From assembly GCF_947632095.1 (NCBI RefSeq), contig NZ_CANROA010000022.1, positions 1 to 35,329 on the forward strand: a stretch of DNA of 35,329 nt, in the 5' to 3' direction. The position numbers were made by a program, and so were the translations under genes. A model generated the notes under the pieces. That model was not told the origin of the DNA. It saw only the letters and a list, made by a program, of their open reading frames with translations, and ran no database searches. Shown in pieces: positions 8,579 through 17,366 of this stretch. This stretch comes from an uncultured Microbacterium sp. Its GTDB lineage: Bacteria > Actinomycetota > Actinomycetes > Actinomycetales > Microbacteriaceae. How positions within the stretch are numbered: position 1 is the stretch's first letter; every line of letters starts with the position of its first letter.

Positions 8579-9649
8579 TCAGGCGCCCGGCGCCGCGTAT
8601 CGAGGCAATGTCGCCACCCAGCCGGCGACCCACCGCTCCATCCGCGCATAGGACTCGTCCCGAGCATCCTGCCGCGAGAGGAAAACATCGTGCAGCGCGC
8701 CATCGATCCGTTCGACCGTGACCGACGGGCCCAGCCGAAGCGCGCTGCGCGCGATGTCATCCACCACAAGCACCGTGTCGGCGCGGGTGAGCTCCTCCGA
8801 CCATCTCGTCGGCAGGGCCGAATGGGTTGAGAGCAGAACGCAGACCGGAGCCGGGATATCAAGACCTTCGCTGACCCGGCGGTGCCCGTCGAGGATCGCG
8901 TGCAGCCATCCCGCGTGCACCGACATCGACGGCACCGGCCGCCACAGCGGATTCGTCTCGATCGGGTCGTCCTCGACGGCGACCTCGGCCTGTGCGCGGG
9001 CATAGAACCCCAGGTCGATCTGCGGAGCGGAATCCAATGGACGCAAGCGCGCCTGCAGCCCGATGACCGGGGCGATCGCCGCGCGAAGCGGCGCGAGCTG
9101 GAACTCCAGCCACGGAGAGTTCAGCACCAGGGCATCCGCGACATCGGGATGACGGGCCGCCCACAGGCTCAGCACCAGTCCGCCCGTCGAGTGCCCGAGC
9201 AGCACCAGACGACGCGGTCCCCGTGACGTATCGGCGTCCTCCGCCATCGCGGCCAGTGCCGCAGAGATGTCCTCGTCATAGGTCACGAGATCGGCGACGT
9301 AACCGGGCGTCTGCCCCTCGCGCAGGCTGCGGCCGTACTTGCGAAGGTCCAGCGCGAAGAAGCGCGCTCCGCGCGTCGTCCAGAATCGGGCCAAGCGCTT
9401 GTGGAAGAAGTAGTCCGACCAGCCGTGAACATAGAGCACATCGACTCCGTCGAGCATCGGCGGTTCGTCCTTCAGCGGCAGGCCCTTCAGCCGGCGCCGC
9501 AGCTTCGCCCATCCGGTCGGCGGCTCCGGGACGGCATCCGGCAGAGCACGCACGATCGTCGCAACGACCTCCCCCTGATCGTCGTCGCCGAGCTGCAGCG
9601 TCCGCTGCTCGAATTCATCACCGAGAACATCTGTGCCCCACCCCGTCAT
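8579..9649 (-). CDS. Alpha/beta hydrolase, serine lipase/esterase type
   Basis: The 356-residue cytoplasmic protein has an alpha/beta hydrolase core starting near residue 70: YVHGWSDYF (73-81, oxyanion HGW), then the nucleophile elbow GHSTGG with Ser154. The late VERIDGALHDVF segment supplies the likely catalytic His. The family resembles monoacylglycerol-lipase-like serine hydrolases; the substrate is unknown. The first 65 residues form a polar N-terminal extension. The start is ATG 9649, with TAGATT 7 bases upstream. It is a single gene, divergent from nothing and tail-to-tail with yajQ. Confidence 0.88.
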   Translation of the reverse strand: MTGWGTDVLGDEFEQRTLQLGDDDQGEVVATIVRALPDAVPEPPTGWAKLRRRLKGLPLKDEPPMLDGVDVLYVHGWSDYFFHKRLARFWTTRGARFFALDLRKYGRSLREGQTPGYVADLVTYDEDISAALAAMAEDADTSRGPRRLVLLGHSTGGLVLSLWAARHPDVADALVLNSPWLEFQLAPLRAAIAPVIGLQARLRPLDSAPQIDLGFYARAQAEVAVEDDPIETNPLWRPVPSMSVHAGWLHAILDGHRRVSEGLDIPAPVCVLLSTHSALPTRWSEELTRADTVLVVDDIARSALRLGPSVTVERIDGALHDVFLSRQDARDESYARMERWVAGWVATLPRYAAPGA

Positions 9650-9656
9650 GGCTACG

Positions 9657-9662
9657 AATCTA
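9657..9662 (-). promoter_or_regulatory. -10 element, leaderless start of the hydrolase gene
   Basis: TAGATT on the minus strand ends 7 bases before ATG 9649. Confidence 0.55.
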
Positions 9663-9694
9663 GCGGGGTCGGCGATGCCGTTTCCTCAACGACA

Positions 9695-9733
9695 GGTGGG
9701 CCGGGCCCGCGCGAAGCGAGAGCCCGGCCCACC
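9695..9733 (-). terminator. Hairpin after fprA
   Basis: A perfect 12-base stem (9695-9706 with 9722-9733) lies 13 bases after the fprA stop, with a 15-base loop that can itself pair partly. It lacks a T-tract, so strength is uncertain. Confidence 0.6.
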
Positions 9734-9746
9734 GGACGTACGAGGA

Positions 9747-11120
9747 TCACTCGCCGCGCGAGATCTTCACCATCTCATCGCGGTCGACCACCTTCACTCG
9801 GGCGCGCTCCTGCGGCGCGCCGAGGGCGATCTCGTGCTCGTCGAGGCGGTGCCAGCCGTCGAGGTCGGTCCAGGCCACGCCGCGCGATGCGAGCAGCGCG
9901 GGGATGGCTTCCTCGGACGGGTCCTCGGGCTGCCACCACGACGCCTGGTCGTTGACGAGGTGCTGGACGGTCTCCATGGCATCCGACTTCGTGTGGCCGA
10001 TCAGACCCACGGGGCCTCGCTTGATCCAACCGGTGGCGTAGACGCCGGGGATGCGCTCGTTGGAGTCCTTCGCGAGGACCTGGCCCTCATGGTTGGGGAT
10101 GACGCCGTGCTTCTTGTCGAACGGCACGCCTTCCAGGGGCGATCCGAAGTAACCGACGGCGCGGTAGAGCTGGCCGATCGCGATCTCGCGCAGTTCGCCG
10201 GTGCCGACCATCCCGCCCTCGCCATCCGGGCGGGTGCGCTCGTAGACGATCGCGGCGGTCCGACCCGACTCATCGGTCTTGATCTCGACGGGCTTGGCCC
10301 AGAAGTGCAGGTGCAGACGGCGCGATGCCGTCGGGGCGACGTTGTTCGTCTCGGGCTTGCCGCGCCACGACTGCAGGATGCGGTCGATGACCTTGACCTG
10401 CTTGTTCGTCGCGATGGCGTCCTTCGAGGCTTCGTCGTAATCGAAGTCCTCGTCGTAGACGATCACATCGACGTCGCGCTGCTCACCGAGCTCGCGCAGC
10501 TCGAGCGGGGTGAACTTCACCTGCGCGGGGCCGCGGCGGCCGAACACGTGCACATCCGTGATCTTCGAGGCCTGGAGTCCGGCGTGGACGTTCTCGGGGA
10601 TCTCGGTCGGCAGCAGGTCCTCCGCGTGCTTGGCGAGCATGCGGGCGACGTCGAGGGCGACGTTGCCGTTTCCGAGGACCGCGACGGATTCGGCATCCAG
10701 CGTCCACTCGCGCGGCACGTCCGGGTGCCCGTCGAACCAGCTGACGAAGTCGGCGGCGCCGAACGATCCCGCGGCGTCGATCCCGGGGATGTCCATCGTG
10801 GTGTCGCGGATCGCGCCGGTGGCGAAGATCACGGCGTTGTAGTGCTTCTTGAGGTCGTCGAGGGTGATGTCCTCGCCGAAGCGCACGTTGCCGAAGACGC
10901 GGATGTCGCCGCGGTCGAGCACGTCGCGCAGAGCCCCGATGACGCCCTTGATGCGCGGGTGGTCGGGCGAGACGCCGTAGCGAACCAGGCCGTAGGGCGC
11001 CGGCAGCTGCTCGAAGAGATCGATCGACACGTCGAAGGCACGTTCGGTCTTCAGCAGGATGTCGGCGGCGTAGATGCCGGCGGGGCCGGCTCCGACGATG
11101 GCCAGGCGGAGCTTGGTCAT
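9747..11120 (-). CDS. fprA: Ferredoxin-NADP reductase, FprA / adrenodoxin-reductase type
   Basis: The 457-residue flavoprotein moves electrons between NADP(H) and ferredoxin. The FAD-binding GAGPAG motif is at residues 10-15. A second dinucleotide motif for NADPH, VAVLGNGNVALDVARML, lies near residue 160. The C-terminal GWIKRGPVGLIGHTKSDA is typical of adrenodoxin-reductase homologues such as mycobacterial FprA, and the length fits. The start at ATG 11120 is chosen because AAAGGA lies at the right distance and the FAD motif sits at the usual place; a longer in-frame extension upstream runs into the next gene and is rejected. It lies 53 bases downstream of the polyprenyl synthase and may be read with it. 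Confidence 0.93.
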   Translation of the reverse strand: MTKLRLAIVGAGPAGIYAADILLKTERAFDVSIDLFEQLPAPYGLVRYGVSPDHPRIKGVIGALRDVLDRGDIRVFGNVRFGEDITLDDLKKHYNAVIFATGAIRDTTMDIPGIDAAGSFGAADFVSWFDGHPDVPREWTLDAESVAVLGNGNVALDVARMLAKHAEDLLPTEIPENVHAGLQASKITDVHVFGRRGPAQVKFTPLELRELGEQRDVDVIVYDEDFDYDEASKDAIATNKQVKVIDRILQSWRGKPETNNVAPTASRRLHLHFWAKPVEIKTDESGRTAAIVYERTRPDGEGGMVGTGELREIAIGQLYRAVGYFGSPLEGVPFDKKHGVIPNHEGQVLAKDSNERIPGVYATGWIKRGPVGLIGHTKSDAMETVQHLVNDQASWWQPEDPSEEAIPALLASRGVAWTDLDGWHRLDEHEIALGAPQERARVKVVDRDEMVKISRGE

Positions 11121-11173
11121 GGGTGTCCTTTCGGATGCTGCGCCGCAGGCCTCCCGCGGCGTGATGCGTGCGT

Positions 11174-12235
11174 TCAGCTGTTGCGGTCGGCGAGCGACTC
11201 GGCGAAGCGAGTGAGGGCGTCGCGGACCGGGCCCTTGGGCAGCGGAGCCAGAGCGGCGATCGCCTCGTCGGTCCACGTTCGCGCGAGCTCGTGGGTGCGG
11301 CGGGTGACGGCGTGATCGCGGAGCTCGTTCATCGCCTCATCGAGGATCGCCGGATCGGCGCCCGCCGCGATGCTCTCCACGCCCTCGTCGATGCGCGCCG
11401 CGAGTGCCACGGCATCCGTCTCGGTGCTCTGCTTCAGCAGGAGGTACGGCATCGTCGGCACACCGGCGCGCAGGTCGGTGCCCGGCACCTTGCCCGTCTT
11501 CGCGGGGTCGGCGGAGAGGTCGATCACGTCGTCCATGAGTTGGAACGCGACGCCGACCTTCTCGCCGTAGATGCGCAGCGGCTCGACGAACTCGTCGGGA
11601 GCATTCGAGAAGATGGCGCCGCCCTGCGTCGCCGCGGCGATGAGCGAGCCCGTCTTGTCTGCGAGCACCTGGATGTAGAAGTCGATCGGGTCGTCATCGG
11701 GCTGAGCGCCGACGGTCTCATGCAGCTGGCCGAGCACGAGCCGTTCGAATGTCGCCGTCTGCAGCTCGATCGCACGGTCGCCGTTGCGTCCCATGATCTT
11801 GCTCGCCCGGGAGAAGAGCAGGTCGCCGGTGAGGATGGCGACGTTGTTGCCCCAGACGGTCTGCGCAGAGGGGACGCCGCGTCGGCGGTCCGCGCCGTCC
11901 ATGACGTCGTCGTGGTAGAGCGAGCCGAGGTGCGTGATCTCGAGGGCCATCGCGACATCGAGCACGCCCGCGGTGTTGCCGTCGCCGAGCTGCGCGGCCA
12001 GGAGCGTCAGAACGGGACGGATGCGCTTGCCGCCGGCCTCGTAGAGATAGCGCTCTGCGGAGTTCACGATCGAATTGGTGGAGTTGAGCTGTTCGCTCAA
12101 CCCGGCCTCGACGAGATCGAGACCCCCCTCGATCTCGCGCGCGACGCGTCGCGCGGAAGGGCCGATGAAGACGCGGTCGCTGAAGCCGAGACGGCTCGCG
12201 AGTCGCGAACCCGGGGATGCGGGGCTCGAAGTCAC
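11174..12235 (-). CDS. Long-chain polyprenyl diphosphate synthase
   Basis: This trans-isoprenyl synthase adds isopentenyl diphosphate units to make the menaquinone side chain. Both aspartate-rich magnesium sites are intact: DDVMDGADRRR (first, about residues 109-119 from this start) and DDVID (second, about 235-239); GGKRIRP is also present. Length and context, next to menG and near menA, fit a heptaprenyl to nonaprenyl diphosphate synthase (GrcC/HepT-like); the exact chain length cannot be read. The start at GTG 12235 is chosen because TAGGGT lies 7 bases upstream; GTG 12244 in the same frame overlaps that element but remains possible. menG lies just upstream on the same strand. Confidence 0.93.
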   Translation of the reverse strand: MTSSPASPGSRLASRLGFSDRVFIGPSARRVAREIEGGLDLVEAGLSEQLNSTNSIVNSAERYLYEAGGKRIRPVLTLLAAQLGDGNTAGVLDVAMALEITHLGSLYHDDVMDGADRRRGVPSAQTVWGNNVAILTGDLLFSRASKIMGRNGDRAIELQTATFERLVLGQLHETVGAQPDDDPIDFYIQVLADKTGSLIAAATQGGAIFSNAPDEFVEPLRIYGEKVGVAFQLMDDVIDLSADPAKTGKVPGTDLRAGVPTMPYLLLKQSTETDAVALAARIDEGVESIAAGADPAILDEAMNELRDHAVTRRTHELARTWTDEAIAALAPLPKGPVRDALTRFAESLADRNS

Positions 12236-12242
12236 GGGATCC

Positions 12243-12248
12243 ACCCTA
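12243..12248 (-). promoter_or_regulatory. -10 element, leaderless start of the polyprenyl synthase gene
   Basis: TAGGGT on the minus strand ends 7 bases before GTG 12235, and overlaps the alternative GTG at 12244. Confidence 0.5.
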
Positions 12249-12256
12249 CCCGGGGC

Positions 12257-13003
12257 TCAGGCCTGCTCCGTCGCGGACGACGAGGAGGTCGGAACCGGCT
12301 TGACGGCACGGTGCAGAGCGACGATGCCGAACGACAGGTTGCGGTGCGCGACGTCGGACCAGCCGGCCTCTCGCATCCACCGGGCGAGGCGCTTCTGGTC
12401 GGGCCAGTCGCGGATCGACTCGTTCAGGTATTCGTAGGCCTCGGCGTTCGTGCCGGCGATGCGCGCGACGCGCGGCAGCACCTGCGCGTTGTAGAAGTTG
12501 TAGAAGCCGCGGAACAGCGGGCTGGGCGGCGTCGAGAACTCGTTGATGACGATGCGTCCGCCGGGCTTGGTGACGCGCAGCAGTTCGGCGATGGCCTTCT
12601 TCGGTTGCTGCACGTTGCGCAGGCCGTACGACATGGTGACCGCGTCGAACTCGTCGTCCGCGAACGGGAGGTTCATGGCGTCCGCCTCGACGAACGAGAG
12701 GTTCGGCAGGTGTCCGTGTCGGCGCTTGCCCTCGGCGAGCATCCCGGGCGAGAAGTCCGCGGCGACGACGTCGGCTCCGGATGCCGCGAGCGAGGCCGAC
12801 GAGGATGCCGTGCCCGCCGCGAGGTCGAGGATCCTCTCGCCCTTCTTCGGCGCGATGGCGCGCGTCGTGGCGGCCCGCCAGAGCGCATCGTTGCCGAACG
12901 TCATGACGGTGTTCGTGCGGTCGTATCCTTCGGCGACCTGGTCGAACATGCCGCTGACGCGCTGGGGGTCTTTGCCGAGATCGGCGCGGTTGGGCTGAGT
13001 CAC
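12257..13003 (-). CDS. menG: Demethylmenaquinone methyltransferase
   Basis: MenG/UbiE methylates demethylmenaquinone with S-adenosylmethionine in the last step of menaquinone synthesis. The 248-residue protein shows the family signature near the N-terminus (YDRTNTVMTFG, about residues 27-37), the SAM-binding ILDLAAGTA (58-66), SYGLRNV and GGRIVINEFS. The start at GTG 13003 has TAGACT 6 bases upstream, so the mRNA may be leaderless. It precedes the polyprenyl synthase by about 20 bases and is divergent from menF, which places two menaquinone steps around one short promoter region. Confidence 0.96.
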   Translation of the reverse strand: MTQPNRADLGKDPQRVSGMFDQVAEGYDRTNTVMTFGNDALWRAATTRAIAPKKGERILDLAAGTASSSASLAASGADVVAADFSPGMLAEGKRRHGHLPNLSFVEADAMNLPFADDEFDAVTMSYGLRNVQQPKKAIAELLRVTKPGGRIVINEFSTPPSPLFRGFYNFYNAQVLPRVARIAGTNAEAYEYLNESIRDWPDQKRLARWMREAGWSDVAHRNLSFGIVALHRAVKPVPTSSSSATEQA

Positions 13004-13009
13004 CCGTCC

Positions 13010-13015
13010 AGTCTA
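13010..13015 (-). promoter_or_regulatory. -10 element, leaderless start of menG
   Basis: TAGACT on the minus strand ends 6 bases before GTG 13003. Confidence 0.65.
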
Positions 13016-13067
13016 GGCGGGGCAGGGCCGGTGGATGCTGGATGAGGAAGACCCCGGAGTACGGAAC

Positions 13068-13073
13068 TATCCT
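13068..13073 (+). promoter_or_regulatory. -10 element, leaderless start of menF
   Basis: TATCCT is followed by 6 bases and GTG 13080. GGAGGG also lies directly before the GTG but is too close to act as a normal ribosome binding site. Confidence 0.65.
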
Positions 13074-13079
13074 GGAGGG

Positions 13080-14345
13080 GTGACCACCCGCTTGATCGTC
13101 GAGACCCGCGAGATCGACCCGGTCGACGATCTGCTGGCTTATGCCGACCCCGACCGCCCGCTCGCCTGGCTCCGCCGCGGCGACGGCATCGTCGCCGTCG
13201 GCGCCCCGGTGCAGATCTCGATCGCCGTGCCCGCGGGCCGGGGTCCGCTGCGCAGCGCGATCATCGCCGAGCAGTGGCGGGAGCTGGCCTCCGCGGCATC
13301 CGTCGATGACGCCGTGGGCCTGCCCGGTACGGGCCTCGTCGGCTTCGGCGCCCTGACGTTCGATGAGGGTTCGAACGCCGATAGCGTGCTGATCGTGCCG
13401 TCTATGATCCTCGGCAAGAGCGGTGGTCGCGGCTGGATCACCCGCATCGCCCCCGAGGGCGAGGAGCTCCCGGCCGACCGGCCCGACGCGACGATCGACC
13501 CGACCCCGTACGGTCCGCACTGGGCCGGCACCGTCGGCCCCGGCGCCCAGACCCCCGAGGGGCATCGGGACGCCGTGCGCGAGGCCATCCGCCGCATCGG
13601 CGCCGGCGAGGCGAGCAAGATCGTGCTCGCCCGCGATCTCGCCGGCACTGTTCCGGCAGCATCGGACCTCCGCCGGCTGGTACGCGAACTGTCCACCGGA
13701 TACCCCGACACCTGGGCCTTCGCCGTCGACGGCCTCATCGGCGCGAGCCCCGAGACCCTCATCACCGTGCAGGACCGCACCGTCACCGCCCGCGTGCTCG
13801 CCGGCACCGTCGGACGAGGAGCGGATGCCGCGGACGATGCCGCCGCCCGCGCTCATCTCGGCAGCAGCCCCAAGGACCTCGACGAGCACGCGTATGCTGT
13901 GCGCAGCCTGCTCGACTCCCTCGCCCCGCACGTCAGCGCGGTCCGCTCGGATGAGACGCCGTTCCTGCTCGAACTGCCCAATCTCTTCCACCTCGCCACC
14001 GATGTGGCGGGCGAGCTCAGCGAGGGCGAGTCGTCTCTCGACCTCGTCGGCGCCGTGCATCCGACCGCGGCGGTCGCCGGCACCCCGACACCCGCAGCGA
14101 TGGCAGCGATCCGCGAGATCGAGCCCTTCGACCGCGGCCGCTACGCCGGCCCCGTCGGGTGGATCGACGCCGACGGCAACGGCGAATGGGCCATCGCCCT
14201 GCGCTGCGCGCAGTTCGAACAGGGCGACGGCGACATCCGCGTCACGGCGTTCGCCGGCGGCGGCATCGTCGCAGCCAGCGACCCGGATGCCGAGCTGCTC
14301 GAGACCCGGGTGAAGTTCCGCCCGCTCGTCGACGCCCTCGCCTGA
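13080..14345 (+). CDS. menF: Isochorismate synthase
   Basis: This chorismate-binding enzyme converts chorismate to isochorismate, the first step of menaquinone synthesis. The 421-residue protein has the C-terminal chorismate-binding domain: EASKIVLARDLAG with the general-base Lys180, GASPETL with Glu225, LAGTVGRG (240-247), and HPTAAVAGTP (327-336). The start at GTG 13080 is chosen over an upstream in-frame ATG at 13035 because TATCCT lies 6 bases before it and the protein then begins like its relatives. An EntC-type role in siderophore synthesis is formally possible, but menD, menA and menG nearby and no siderophore genes favour MenF. Confidence 0.93.
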   Translation: MTTRLIVETREIDPVDDLLAYADPDRPLAWLRRGDGIVAVGAPVQISIAVPAGRGPLRSAIIAEQWRELASAASVDDAVGLPGTGLVGFGALTFDEGSNADSVLIVPSMILGKSGGRGWITRIAPEGEELPADRPDATIDPTPYGPHWAGTVGPGAQTPEGHRDAVREAIRRIGAGEASKIVLARDLAGTVPAASDLRRLVRELSTGYPDTWAFAVDGLIGASPETLITVQDRTVTARVLAGTVGRGADAADDAAARAHLGSSPKDLDEHAYAVRSLLDSLAPHVSAVRSDETPFLLELPNLFHLATDVAGELSEGESSLDLVGAVHPTAAVAGTPTPAAMAAIREIEPFDRGRYAGPVGWIDADGNGEWAIALRCAQFEQGDGDIRVTAFAGGGIVAASDPDAELLETRVKFRPLVDALA

Positions 14346-14386
14346 GCCACGCCGGGGGAATACGGCACCGGGTTCCTGGTTTACGC

Positions 14387-14392
14387 CAGGAT
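14387..14392 (+). promoter_or_regulatory. Possible -10 element before the PPK2 gene
   Basis: CAGGAT, a one-base deviation from TAnnnT, ends 6 bases before ATG 14399. No ribosome binding site is visible. Confidence 0.4.
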
Positions 14393-14398
14393 GTCGGC

Positions 14399-15253
14399 AT
14401 GACGAAGCGTGGATGGATCGATAACCCGAGTGCGGCTCTGAAGATCGGAGAGGGCTTCCGGCTCGCCGATGTCGATCCGGACTCGACCCCGGGATACCGC
14501 GGCGACAAGCACTCCGGCGCCAAGGACCTCGCCTCCGGCTTCGAAGAGCTCGACGAGCTGCAGGAGCGTCTGTTCGCCGACAGTCGCGCGGGCGTCGCGA
14601 AGGACTCCGTGCTGCTGGTGCTGCAGGCGATGGATTCCGCGGGCAAGGGCGGCATCATCCGTCACGTCGTCGGCGGCGTGGACCCGCAGGGCGTCACCCT
14701 CGCCGCGTTCGGCGCGCCGACCGCCGAGGAACTCTCGCACGACTTCCTCTGGCGCGTCGAGAAGCATCTCCCGAAGCCCGGTTTCATCGGCGTCTTCGAC
14801 CGTTCGCACTACGAGGACGTCCTTGTCGCGAAGGTGCGCGATCTCGCGGAGCCGGCAGAGATCGAGCGCCGATACGGCGCCATCAACGACTTCGAGGCGC
14901 GCATCGCCGCATCAGGCACCCGCATCGTCAAGGTGATGCTGCACATCTCGCCCGAGGCGCAGAAGAAGCGTCTCATGGAGCGCCTGGACCGCCCCGACAA
15001 GCACTGGAAGTTCAACCCCGCCGACACCGACGACCGTCTGCTGTGGCCCGACTACATGGAGGCCTACCAGGCGATGTTCGAGCGCACGTCGACCGACTTC
15101 GCCCCCTGGCACGTCGTCCCCGCCGACAGCAAGTGGTACGCCCGGCTCGCGGTGCAGGAGCTGCTTCTCGAGGCCCTCGAGGACATCGACCCGCAGTGGC
15201 CGGCCGCGAACTTCGACATCGAGGCCGAGCGCGCTCGTCTCGAGGCGAGCTGA
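14399..15253 (+). CDS. PPK2-family polyphosphate:nucleotide phosphotransferase
   Basis: PPK2 enzymes move phosphate between polyphosphate and nucleotides. The 284-residue protein has the Walker A loop QAMDSAGKGG (76-85), the Walker B-like FDRSHYEDVL (133-142) with the conserved Asp-Arg, and a lid region around KKRLMERLDRPDKHWKFN. Length fits single-domain PPK2 proteins; whether it phosphorylates NMP or NDP is not clear from sequence. The start at ATG 14399 is chosen because the N-terminus MTKRGWIDNP is typical, while a longer in-frame extension overlaps menF. It follows menF by 53 bases on the same strand and is convergent with menD; a link to quinone synthesis is not evident. Confidence 0.93.
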   Translation: MTKRGWIDNPSAALKIGEGFRLADVDPDSTPGYRGDKHSGAKDLASGFEELDELQERLFADSRAGVAKDSVLLVLQAMDSAGKGGIIRHVVGGVDPQGVTLAAFGAPTAEELSHDFLWRVEKHLPKPGFIGVFDRSHYEDVLVAKVRDLAEPAEIERRYGAINDFEARIAASGTRIVKVMLHISPEAQKKRLMERLDRPDKHWKFNPADTDDRLLWPDYMEAYQAMFERTSTDFAPWHVVPADSKWYARLAVQELLLEALEDIDPQWPAANFDIEAERARLEAS

Positions 15254-15283
15254 CGGGCCGGACCGGATGCTGCTGGGGCGGGC

Positions 15284-16957
15284 CTACCGCTCCAGCGGCA
15301 CCTCGATGATCTGCCGACCGCCGGCCGGAGAGGTGAGCACCTGATCGAGCGCGGCCTGCGTCGTCACCCGCTGGTACTCCCAGCCGTAGGCGAGCGCGAG
15401 ATGCTCGAGACGTGTCGTGTGCGGCGTGTAGAAGGCGCGATCGAGATCATCGCGCGGCGCGGAGGAGGCGACCTCGAGCCCATCGAAGATCGTGCCGCCG
15501 CCGTCATTGCCGACGATGACTTGGATGCGGGGCTCGGCCTCATCGGGCGGCAGCAGCAGCGCGCCGACGTCGTGCAGGAACGTCAGGTCTCCCAGCACCA
15601 GACGGGTCACGCCCGCGCCAGCGTCGGCCTGCGATGCGAGCGCGATGCCCATCGCGGTGGCGATCGTGCCATCGATGCCCGCGAGTCCGCGGTTGGCGTG
15701 CACGGGCACCTTCTTGCCGCCGAGCAGCTCATCGGCGACGCGCACGATGCGCGACGATCCGAACACGAGCCGATCGTGCGGCCATGTCGCCCGCCACACG
15801 GCATCGACGAGCAGCGCACGATCCAGCGGACGGCGCACGGCGGCGAGTTCGGCCCGCACCGCCGCCCCCCGCGTCGCGGGGTCGGTCGAGTGCAGTCCGT
15901 CACGGTCGGGGGCAGGAGCGGTGAGGTCGACGACGGAGGCGGCGGATGCCCGCATCCATTCCCCCATCCAGGCGCGTTCCGCCTCCTGCGGGGCATCCGG
16001 GATGGCTCCGATGGATGCCACGGCGCGGGTGCGTCCGTCGAGGTTCAGCGTCTCACCACCAGAGTGCACGGCGATCACCTCGACATCGTCACGCCGAAGC
16101 AGCGCGGGGATCTCACGGCTGAGCGTCGGATGCCCGAAGACGATGACCCGTTGGATGCGACCGCCGAGGTCGGGGTCGCGCAGCAGCGCACGGTATCCGT
16201 GCACGATGCCGCGACCGTAGCGGGCACCGCTGACGATCTCGGCGATGAGCGGCCAGCCGCCCTCGTGAGCGATCCGTTCCGCTTCGGCTCCGGCATCCGC
16301 TCCGGCGATCACGACCGTGCGCGGGCCGCGAGCGGGCTCGAAGAGTTGCCCGGACGCCGGCTCGAGTGCTTCTCCGGGTACCGCGGAGAAATCTGCGGGA
16401 AGCGCTCCGGAAAGGGGTTCGCGGGTGGGCAGGTTCAGATGGACGGGCCCCGCGATGCCGGGCACTCCCTCGCCTGCGACACCCATCGCCGCGGCGACCG
16501 CGGGAGCGGCCAGGCCCTGCCAGTCGCCGTCACCGGGGACGGGGGCATCCGTCTCGAAGCGGACGAACGGCTGGAACAGACCCGGCTGGACGGTCGCCTG
16601 GTTCGCGCCGACCCCCCGCAGCTCGGGCGGGCGGTCTGCGGTGAGCAGCAGCAGCGGAACACCGGCGTGGAAGGCCTCCATCACGGCGGGCAGAAGATTC
16701 GCGACCGCGGTGCCGGAGGTGCAGATCACCGCGGTCGGCACCCGGGTCTCCCGAGACAGTCCGAGGGCCGTGAAACCGGCGACGCGCTCGTCGATGCGCA
16801 CATGCACACGAAGCGCGCCCGTGCGGGCGAGGCTCGTGGCCGCCAGAGCCAGCGCCTGCGAGCGCGAACCCGGTGAGATCACGACATCGCGGACACCGTG
16901 TGCCACGAGGTCGGCGAGCAGAGCAGCCGCAGCATCCGCCGCCGGCGATGCCGTCAT
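15284..16957 (-). CDS. menD: SEPHCHC synthase (menaquinone biosynthesis)
   Basis: MenD is a thiamine-diphosphate enzyme that joins isochorismate with 2-oxoglutarate to form SEPHCHC. The 557-residue protein has the expected length and motifs: ISPGSRSQALALAA near residue 28, the ICTSGTAVANLLPAV segment, TADRPPELRGVGANQ, and the ThDP-binding region with GNDGGGTIFDGL near the C-terminus. The start ATG overlaps the stop of the upstream PLDc_N gene (ATGA at 16954-16957), so translation is coupled. It receives its substrate from MenF, encoded nearby on the other strand. Confidence 0.97.
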   Translation of the reverse strand: MTASPAADAAAALLADLVAHGVRDVVISPGSRSQALALAATSLARTGALRVHVRIDERVAGFTALGLSRETRVPTAVICTSGTAVANLLPAVMEAFHAGVPLLLLTADRPPELRGVGANQATVQPGLFQPFVRFETDAPVPGDGDWQGLAAPAVAAAMGVAGEGVPGIAGPVHLNLPTREPLSGALPADFSAVPGEALEPASGQLFEPARGPRTVVIAGADAGAEAERIAHEGGWPLIAEIVSGARYGRGIVHGYRALLRDPDLGGRIQRVIVFGHPTLSREIPALLRRDDVEVIAVHSGGETLNLDGRTRAVASIGAIPDAPQEAERAWMGEWMRASAASVVDLTAPAPDRDGLHSTDPATRGAAVRAELAAVRRPLDRALLVDAVWRATWPHDRLVFGSSRIVRVADELLGGKKVPVHANRGLAGIDGTIATAMGIALASQADAGAGVTRLVLGDLTFLHDVGALLLPPDEAEPRIQVIVGNDGGGTIFDGLEVASSAPRDDLDRAFYTPHTTRLEHLALAYGWEYQRVTTQAALDQVLTSPAGGRQIIEVPLER

Positions 16958-17301
16958 GCGCGAGGATCCGCCGCCGGGCCGTCCGTCTCGTCGTCGAGGC
17001 GCGCGAGCTCCTCTTCGAGTCGACGGATGCGTTCATCCTGCTCGTTCGTGCTGATGCTGCGCAGGAATTCCGCATCGTCGTCCGGCAGGGTCAGTCGCTC
17101 GGAACCGAGCTCTCCCGCGCGGCGACGGCCGAGCACGAACCAGAGAATGCCGCCGATGACCGGGATCAGGATGACGATGGCCACCCACGCGCCCTTGGGG
17201 ACACCACGGTGCCGCGTCGACGGCTGCACAGCGCAGTCGACGATGCTGAAGATCCAGAAGATGAGGGCGAGGAAGCCGCCGACGATCAGTATTCGCGCCA
17301 C
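16954..17301 (-). CDS. Small PLDc_N-domain membrane protein
   Basis: The 115-residue protein has two membrane helices (about residues 4-24 and 38-60) separated by a short basic loop, matching the PLDc_N domain (first part of cardiolipin synthases, also found alone). A predicted coiled coil follows (NEQDERIRRLEEELARLDDE, about residues 86-105). It has no phospholipase catalytic HKD motif. It is coupled to menD through an ATGA overlap. The start at GTG 17301 has TAGACT 6 bases upstream. Function of the stand-alone domain is unknown; it might tether partners to the membrane, but that is inference. Confidence 0.85.
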   Translation of the reverse strand: MARILIVGGFLALIFWIFSIVDCAVQPSTRHRGVPKGAWVAIVILIPVIGGILWFVLGRRRAGELGSERLTLPDDDAEFLRSISTNEQDERIRRLEEELARLDDETDGPAADPRA

Positions 17302-17307
17302 GCATTC

Positions 17308-17313
17308 AGTCTA
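17308..17313 (-). promoter_or_regulatory. -10 element, leaderless start of the PLDc_N-menD pair
   Basis: TAGACT on the minus strand ends 6 bases before GTG 17301; the same hexamer and spacing precede menG. Confidence 0.65.
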
Positions 17314-17354
17314 GGCCGGGAACCGTTCCCGGAGGTCGGACCGTGCACCGGACG

Positions 17355-17360
17355 TAGAAT
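17355..17360 (+). promoter_or_regulatory. -10 element, leaderless start of the DUF4229 gene
   Basis: TAGAAT is followed by 6 bases and ATG 17367. Confidence 0.65.
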
Positions 17361-17366
17361 GGGGGC

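Noticed and set aside
11121..11276. In-frame extension upstream of fprA
   Set aside because: It overlaps the end of the polyprenyl synthase gene and pushes the FAD motif away from the N-terminus, where the family has it.
11168..13045. 625-codon plus-strand frame opposite the polyprenyl synthase and menG
   Set aside because: Both opposite-strand genes have full family motifs; this frame has none and no start signal.
13004..14060. Upstream extension of the menG frame across menF
   Set aside because: It is antisense to menF, and the menG start at 13003 has both the family N-terminus and a -10 element.
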